Shown piece after piece: positions 30,225-35,197 of a stretch of DNA of 35,197 nucleotides. Source of the stretch: Phycisphaerae bacterium (lineage in GTDB: Bacteria > Planctomycetota > Phycisphaerae > UBA1845); NCBI GenBank assembly GCA_028289375.1, contig JANQQK010000057.1, positions 1 through 35,197 on the forward strand, read 5' to 3'. The position numbers and the translations under genes are program-made. Position 1 is the first letter of the stretch. Each line of letters starts with the position of its first letter. Below the pieces are notes generated by a model. That model had not been told where the DNA came from and ran no database searches. It worked only from the letters and a program-made list of their open reading frames with translations.

Positions 30225-31640
30225 ATGTTAATCGGAACGATCGCTTTCTATTTGGTGCTGTTGATTGTCATTGGATTTGTCGCCTATCGATTTGGCCAGC
30301 CGACGTCAGAAGACTACTATCTCGCTGGTCGAGGACTCGGGCAGTTCGCGTTGATCGCGACATTGTTCGCGACGTGGATGTCGACATTTGCGTTTCTCGG
30401 TAGCCCAGGCTTTTACTACAGCAAGGGTCTTGCCTGGTATATCCCTCATGGGTTGCTGGTGGTTGCGAGCCCCATTCTCCTGTTGTTTGTTGGCCGAAGG
30501 GTCGCAACGTTGGGTGCCGAATGCGGCGCCATCACGCCGGGTGATTTGATTGGCTGGTGGTTCAATAGCCGTCTGGTCGCATTTTTGACCGGCATCATTT
30601 GCATTCTCGCGCTGGTACCCTATGCGACGATTCAAGTGCTGGGGATTGCAAAGGTTGTCGATGTCGGTTCAAACGGCTATTTGCCGTTTCCGGTGACGGT
30701 GCTCGGAACGGCGGCTATTATCGGCCTTTATGCTTTTTTCGGGGGAGTGAGGGCCATCGTATGGACCGATATCCTCCAGGCCGCCCTATTCTGCGTGGTC
30801 ATGGTGGTGGGCGGCGCGGTTGCGATTCTTGCATCCAGTGCCGAGGGCATAACACTATCGCAAGCCCTGGAAAACCACCCGACAAAATTTGAGATCGGAG
30901 ATGGGGCCATCGGCAGTGTTACCACCTTGGCCTTTATTTGGACTTTCGGCTACATCTTGTTGCCTCACATGTGGCAGCGAATGCTGATGACCAAAGACCC
31001 GAAGATTCTCGAGAAGACCGTCCCGTGGAGCAGCGGTCTAGCTTTGTTCGTCATAGTCGTGCCGAGCTTGATCATTGGGCTTCTAGGCCCATCGATCATT
31101 GGGCTGGTCTCAGACAGCGACAAAGTTGTGCCAACGCTTTGGCAACAACATATCTCGCCGCTATATTGGCTGCTGATGTTGGCGACATTTGCCGCCGGCA
31201 TGAGCACTATGGATAGCCAGATGCTAACCGCCGCATCGGTTGTCCAGAGAGACCTCCTGGGCTTAACTGACAAATCGCCAAATCAATGGCTCTTGCGCGG
31301 CACGGTCGTCGTATTGGCGGTCTCATTCGCGGCCCTTGCTCTATCACCCCAAGTATCAAAGAACATCATCTTGCTGGCTTCAAAAGGAACTGGATTTGCA
31401 TTTTTGATTGCAGGACCCGCATTGTTTCTCATTGCCGGATGGCGATGCCGACCATCGATTGCGTCAACAGGGCTGGTTTTGGGATTGGTCATAGTGATCT
31501 TAGGCGATGTCGTCTCCGTATTGCCCACATTGCCGTTCGGTTTTGGCTATTCGTTGCTCGGCGCGGCGGTTGTGCTTGTCGTGATGCTTTTGGGTCGCGT
31601 AATGATTCTGGGACAACATGGCATCGCGGAATCTAACTAA
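30225..31640 (+). CDS. Sodium:solute symporter family transporter
   Basis: This 471-residue membrane protein has about 13 predicted helices and the family motif DYYLAGRGLG near residue 30, followed by LFATWMSTFAFLG. A second conserved stretch is AGMSTMDSQMLTAAS, with which sodium site residues are associated in this family. It would import a solute using the sodium gradient; the substrate cannot be told from sequence. The ATG at 30225 follows a strong AAAGGAGG, so an earlier in-frame ATG at 30153 is not used. It overlaps the start of the next gene by 23 bases. Confidence 0.93.
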   Translation: MLIGTIAFYLVLLIVIGFVAYRFGQPTSEDYYLAGRGLGQFALIATLFATWMSTFAFLGSPGFYYSKGLAWYIPHGLLVVASPILLLFVGRRVATLGAECGAITPGDLIGWWFNSRLVAFLTGIICILALVPYATIQVLGIAKVVDVGSNGYLPFPVTVLGTAAIIGLYAFFGGVRAIVWTDILQAALFCVVMVVGGAVAILASSAEGITLSQALENHPTKFEIGDGAIGSVTTLAFIWTFGYILLPHMWQRMLMTKDPKILEKTVPWSSGLALFVIVVPSLIIGLLGPSIIGLVSDSDKVVPTLWQQHISPLYWLLMLATFAAGMSTMDSQMLTAASVVQRDLLGLTDKSPNQWLLRGTVVVLAVSFAALALSPQVSKNIILLASKGTGFAFLIAGPALFLIAGWRCRPSIASTGLVLGLVIVILGDVVSVLPTLPFGFGYSLLGAAVVLVVMLLGRVMILGQHGIAESN

Positions 31641-33357
31641 CCCATTGAGAGAGAGCCTCTTTCGAGTAACCTCGCTGCGCTCTATTTTGCCGGCAAGTCT
31701 CATTGCACGGCACGAGGACATACAGCAGGAGTTGTTGCAATTCGAACTGGATTTTGTGTTTTCACACCTTTTGGGAATTGACATTCCTAATTATCCAAGC
31801 CAGCTTGATCATCACACACAACTCCATCTTGACCAACTAACCCAGGAATGCAATCAGCGGGCCGAATTGTTGGGTACCCACCAGCGCCTTCTCTATGTTG
31901 TGGGTAATGTTTGGCGTTGGCGAGGCGATCGGATCTTTGAAGCATCACTTAGTACAAGCATAACTCGCGAGGACTGGGACACTCGGTGGCACGTTTACCG
32001 ATCAATCACCGAAGCTGCCTTAACGGATGATGCTCCAAAGCACACATGGAACGAACTTCTTTCACAGGGAGTCCGCTTCAAACGGCCGATGGGATTAGTG
32101 GTTGGAGAAGACGGCGACAAAGACCGGCTCCAGGCAGCTGCCACATTCAACCTGAAAGGCAGTGATCTTGGGACTCCTGATTTTGAAGACGATTCGCCCG
32201 ATGTGCTTGACAGTAACGCGGCGATATCGGCGCTTTCGAGTATAGCGAGCGACGGTCCGATAATAGAGAGGTTGAGGTCAATGTCTCTCAAAACGCCGGG
32301 TGATCTCGGGGCCGCCTTTGACAGCTGCCTCAAACAACTCAAAAAAAAGAAAAAAGACAAGCACTGGGTTTTGTGCTGCGAGCAACTCTACTCGGAACTT
32401 GATACCGCGCTCAGTCTGGATGCAGTTGCGTTTCTCTTTCGATCACTCTATCGATACTACCTGCAGCCGACGGGCGCAAGCTCCTTTTTCAGTTTTCCGT
32501 ATTCTACATTCATCGAATCCGATCAGCGCGTATTAACGGCGATCCTCTCGGTTGGGTCGAGTAGCAGTTTCACCAATCAATACATATGGATGCTCGAGCT
32601 TATTGCGAACAAACTGCTTGCGCCATACCTTCATTGCGAATTGGTAAAATCGTTGACACGCACAAGCGCATTGCACAAACGGGTCGCAAACCTCGCCAAT
32701 ATAGACAACATCGCAAAGGTTGATCACATTGCAACGCTCGCATCGGCAGAAATACAAAAACGCACCAGTAACCTGTTTCCAATAGGCATGGCTCACTATT
32801 CCCTTCAACTCCCCGTAGAACATCTGAAGTCGCTTTCGGCTCAGTACAGACAGGACGGTGGGCGAGACAACTATTTACTCGGGCGATTGGTCGTCGGCGG
32901 ATTATTCCAACTCCACAATATTCGCGGCCTGAATCTCTCAATCGCGTGTGGGATGATTCAAAAGGCACCCCAAATGGGAGTCCTACTGCTAAACATTTTG
33001 AAGTGCGTCGAAAACGATCGATACGCCTTATACGACAGACGGTTTTTGCCGGCGCTAAATGCGGCGGTGAGTTTAGAACGCTTGTTGGACCCCAAGACGG
33101 ACGCTTTGAATAGTTGTCGCAATGCCATTCAGCAAATCGTTGACACACTGAAATCTGGAAGCATGCCAACGGTCGATCTGATTGAACACCTCAAAACAAA
33201 TGTCACTGAACGTGATCATCACGTCCCCGACGAACGCTTTCGAACGTACTGTAAAAACAAGCTGCATTTTGATGATCCGCATGCGCCGACACTCAGTGAT
33301 GACGAACTCGAACTGATAAGGACTTACTGTGCCACAGAATATAGAAACGAATCCTAG
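31618..33357 (+). CDS. Orphan protein of unknown function
   Basis: I do not recognise this 579-residue protein. It appears soluble and largely helical, with many Leu, Ser and charged residues, an acidic stretch around residues 185-195 and a Lys-rich run near 241-246. There is no signal peptide, membrane helix or clear catalytic motif. It starts within the end of the symporter gene and its stop falls 29 bases inside the following asparagine-synthetase-like gene, so all three are probably translated together. A+T content is visibly higher than in the phage region. Possible roles are a substrate-binding partner of the ligase; this is a guess from context. A canonical slippery heptamer lies inside it. 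Confidence 0.8.
   Translation: MASRNLTNPLRESLFRVTSLRSILPASLIARHEDIQQELLQFELDFVFSHLLGIDIPNYPSQLDHHTQLHLDQLTQECNQRAELLGTHQRLLYVVGNVWRWRGDRIFEASLSTSITREDWDTRWHVYRSITEAALTDDAPKHTWNELLSQGVRFKRPMGLVVGEDGDKDRLQAAATFNLKGSDLGTPDFEDDSPDVLDSNAAISALSSIASDGPIIERLRSMSLKTPGDLGAAFDSCLKQLKKKKKDKHWVLCCEQLYSELDTALSLDAVAFLFRSLYRYYLQPTGASSFFSFPYSTFIESDQRVLTAILSVGSSSSFTNQYIWMLELIANKLLAPYLHCELVKSLTRTSALHKRVANLANIDNIAKVDHIATLASAEIQKRTSNLFPIGMAHYSLQLPVEHLKSLSAQYRQDGGRDNYLLGRLVVGGLFQLHNIRGLNLSIACGMIQKAPQMGVLLLNILKCVENDRYALYDRRFLPALNAAVSLERLLDPKTDALNSCRNAIQQIVDTLKSGSMPTVDLIEHLKTNVTERDHHVPDERFRTYCKNKLHFDDPHAPTLSDDELELIRTYCATEYRNES
32343..32349 (+). promoter_or_regulatory. Candidate -1 slippery heptamer A AAA AAG
   Basis: Within the orphan gene, A AAA AAG occurs in exact zero-frame phase, the same heptamer that programmes the E. 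coli dnaX frameshift. Slippage would add 17 codons and end at TGA 32400-32402, giving a product of about 260 residues. A further A-run follows at 32350. It may simply encode a Lys-rich stretch. Confidence 0.35.
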
Positions 33358-34804
33358 TAACGAACCGCTTCTAGTCGATTTGCGACGCACCACGGGAACG
33401 ATACACAATCGCGGCAATCTGGCCACGCGATTCGAATTAGGGGCGAACGCAGCACATGCCTCTGTGGACCGCTTCCTTTACGAAGGATTTCGCAAAGGCG
33501 GTGCTTCGTTCTTGGACGAGGTTCGAGGCAACTTCGGTGCAGCATATTTTGACAAGGCGAAGTCTTGCGTTTTTCTCGCTCGAGACTGGATCGGTGAAAC
33601 GCCCCTTCACTGGATTATGTCCGACAAGCAGTTAGCGGTGGCGAATTCACTTGCGGACTTGAGAGATCATCTTGGAAACGACTTTGCTTACGAATACGTT
33701 AGGTCGTTTCCACAAAGCAAATATGCGGTGATCGAGTTCACGGATGATGTATCGGGACCTATCAGCAAGACCGCGAGATTCGCCAACGACGGAATATACT
33801 ACAACTTTTCAAATGCCTGCAATTCACGACTCGTCCAAAACGAATCAGTTCGCGAGAACGCGCGCACAATCCGGCGAGGGTTGGACGAGTGTCTCCGAGA
33901 ACAACTTGCGGATCAACAAAAGGCACATGTCCTTTTATCGGGTGGCCTCGACAGCTTCGGCGTCGCAACTGTGCTTAGGCAATCGGATATTCCTGTTGAA
34001 TCTTTTACTCTTTCCATTGGCAAAGGAGGTGAAGACGTCGAGCGGGCAGAAGAATTTGCTAGGCAACTCGGCATCAAACACCATGTCCTGCAAGTAACCA
34101 AGAATGATGTATTGGCGGCAGCGAAACAGGCAATCGCTGCTTGCGAGATTTATCATTCGTTCAATGTGTATTGTGCGGTTGGAATGCTGCTGTTAGCCGA
34201 CGCACTAAAACGCGACGACGTCGCTTGCGCTTTCTGTGGTGAAGGAGTAAATGAGGCGCTGGGCGATTATCGGGATTGGCGAATCATGGACCCTTGTGCA
34301 ACATCCGAGCGAATTCTCCAACGAATTGACGCGAAGAGAATGGAGCAAGTTTCCGAACGCGTGTTGTATGTGTGGGGCCAACCCACGGATCGCGGAAAAT
34401 ACAATCGCCAACTTGGAACAGGGCTGGCCAAACACGCCGGCTCGAGGATGTTTAAGCCGTTCTTGTTCAAGGACATATCACTCAAGTCCCCGTATTACGA
34501 CCGCGATGTCTTGGCATCCATGGTGTCCATCACACCCAATGTATTAAATGCCGTTGGCGGCAAGCCTGGAATATTCGCTGCTGTTTTCGCTGATGATATG
34601 TCGGCACTCAACATACCGGAGAGCTTGATACGATCAAGCGCGAAAGTGCGCATGCAGGACGCGTCCGAGGGTGGGGCCAACGGAATTACACCGATCCTGC
34701 TCGAAGCTGGTTTCAACCAACAAAGACTGATCGAAGACTTCAACGACAGATTTGGGGCTAATCTCGACCCAGTCAAGGAATCGAAGCGAATTGCCAATGT
34801 GTGA
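33329..34804 (+). CDS. Asparagine-synthetase-like ATP-dependent ligase with degenerate glutaminase domain
   Basis: This 491-residue protein starts with GTG 33329 inside the previous gene. Residues 200-480 match the asparagine synthase fold: PP-loop SGGLDS at 204-209, and GEGVNEALGDY at 304-314 in place of the usual GEGADELFGGY. The N-terminal half keeps part of a class II glutaminase pattern (GNFGAAYFD, residues 67-75, and LARDWIGETPLHW), but lacks the catalytic Cys2 and about 50 residues. Loss of the glutaminase activity is a feature of family members such as beta-lactam synthetases and lasso-peptide cyclases, whose length is similar. It would adenylate a carboxylate and form an amide or ring. 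Substrate unknown. No lasso precursor or protease is seen nearby. Confidence 0.85.
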   Translation: MPQNIETNPSNEPLLVDLRRTTGTIHNRGNLATRFELGANAAHASVDRFLYEGFRKGGASFLDEVRGNFGAAYFDKAKSCVFLARDWIGETPLHWIMSDKQLAVANSLADLRDHLGNDFAYEYVRSFPQSKYAVIEFTDDVSGPISKTARFANDGIYYNFSNACNSRLVQNESVRENARTIRRGLDECLREQLADQQKAHVLLSGGLDSFGVATVLRQSDIPVESFTLSIGKGGEDVERAEEFARQLGIKHHVLQVTKNDVLAAAKQAIAACEIYHSFNVYCAVGMLLLADALKRDDVACAFCGEGVNEALGDYRDWRIMDPCATSERILQRIDAKRMEQVSERVLYVWGQPTDRGKYNRQLGTGLAKHAGSRMFKPFLFKDISLKSPYYDRDVLASMVSITPNVLNAVGGKPGIFAAVFADDMSALNIPESLIRSSAKVRMQDASEGGANGITPILLEAGFNQQRLIEDFNDRFGANLDPVKESKRIANV

Positions 34805-35197
34805 CGGATCACGGCTGTTTCGTCGTTGAGTCTGAAACCCCCGCCCCGAATCGTTTCTCAATACAATTCGGGTTGGCGCAAAGCAGGTCGCTCTTCATGC
34901 GACTGGATTTCTTCGTAGATGCGAATGAGAGCTGGCCGACTATGCGTCATCCTGTCGCCGATTTGAAATCCAGCGATTGAACCCACCGAAAGCAACCCCA
35001 GGGGGTTGTGAGTGGTGCGGCGCTCGCAACACCCGTTAACCCAGGCGGCGCGAGACAGAGAGTCGACCGAGAGTTTGGGCCGAGAATGGCTCCGGAGGGC
35101 GGCGGAAATCTGATAGCGAGGAGTCGCCCGACTCGGCGAGATTGCCAATCAGAGACCAACGGCGACGCTCGAAACTGTTGCCAGAACTGGCGATAGA
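34805..35197. other. Right-end region without a convincing gene
   Basis: These 393 bases hold no gene I can support. A reading frame on the minus strand (34858-35148) encodes a segment with RTTHNPLGLLSVGSIAGFQ, which might be the decayed end of a gene or part of a dispersed repeat, but it has no ribosome site and no recognisable domain. No terminator hairpin for the preceding operon is obvious. Confidence 0.4.

Noticed and set aside
33329..34804. Complete lasso-peptide cluster
   Set aside because: The ligase resembles lasso cyclases in lacking the glutaminase Cys, but no precursor, leader-binding protein or protease is encoded nearby.

Overview
The window looks like a GC-rich bacterial chromosome segment, most plausibly from a planctomycete. 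That placement rests on protein style only: a long serine-tract virion protein, a lysine/alanine-tailed HARE-HTH protein, a PKD-rich von Willebrand A (VWA) protein and the type of phage structural module. No rRNA or marker gene is present. I saw no tRNA, rRNA, CRISPR array or insertion sequence.

Region 1 (about 60-20515) is a prophage-like structural cluster. Three small genes on the minus strand (60-1085) lie left of a long plus-strand late operon. The order is a small HTH-like protein, large terminase, zinc ribbon, [inverted DUF4238 cargo gene], small head protein, portal, fused protease/major capsid protein, DUF2190 decoration protein, head completion and neck proteins, tail tube, frameshifted tail chaperone pair, tape measure, a distal tail-type protein and a 697-residue protein with two long serine tracts. 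The layout is that of a siphovirus. No integrase, repressor, replication or lysis gene is visible.

The cluster continues without a break into a GT4-type glycosyltransferase, a double GT-A glycosyltransferase, an FkbM-type methyltransferase and a GT32-type glycosyltransferase, most of them overlapping or nearly abutting. A hairpin over the last stop codon closes the run. The simplest reading is that these enzymes decorate the virion, perhaps its serine tracts.

Region 2 (20632-29685, minus strand) is a five-gene operon. In order of transcription it encodes a three-helix membrane protein, a secreted and membrane-anchored VWA/PKD protein, a large tubulin/FtsZ-like protein (Tubulin_2 type), a two-helix 759-residue protein of unknown family and an alpha/beta-hydrolase lipoprotein. 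It resembles the predicted FtsZ-like/VWA membrane-remodelling system described by Makarova and Koonin, but with partners I do not recognise. A perfect 13-bp inverted repeat lies upstream of the first gene.

Region 3 (30043-34804, plus strand) is a second operon: a small DUF3311-like membrane protein, a sodium:solute symporter, a 579-residue orphan and an asparagine-synthetase-like ATP-dependent ligase with a degenerate glutaminase half. The last three genes overlap. The orphan and ligase genes are visibly richer in A+T than the phage region, which suggests a different origin. The final 390 bases hold no convincing gene.
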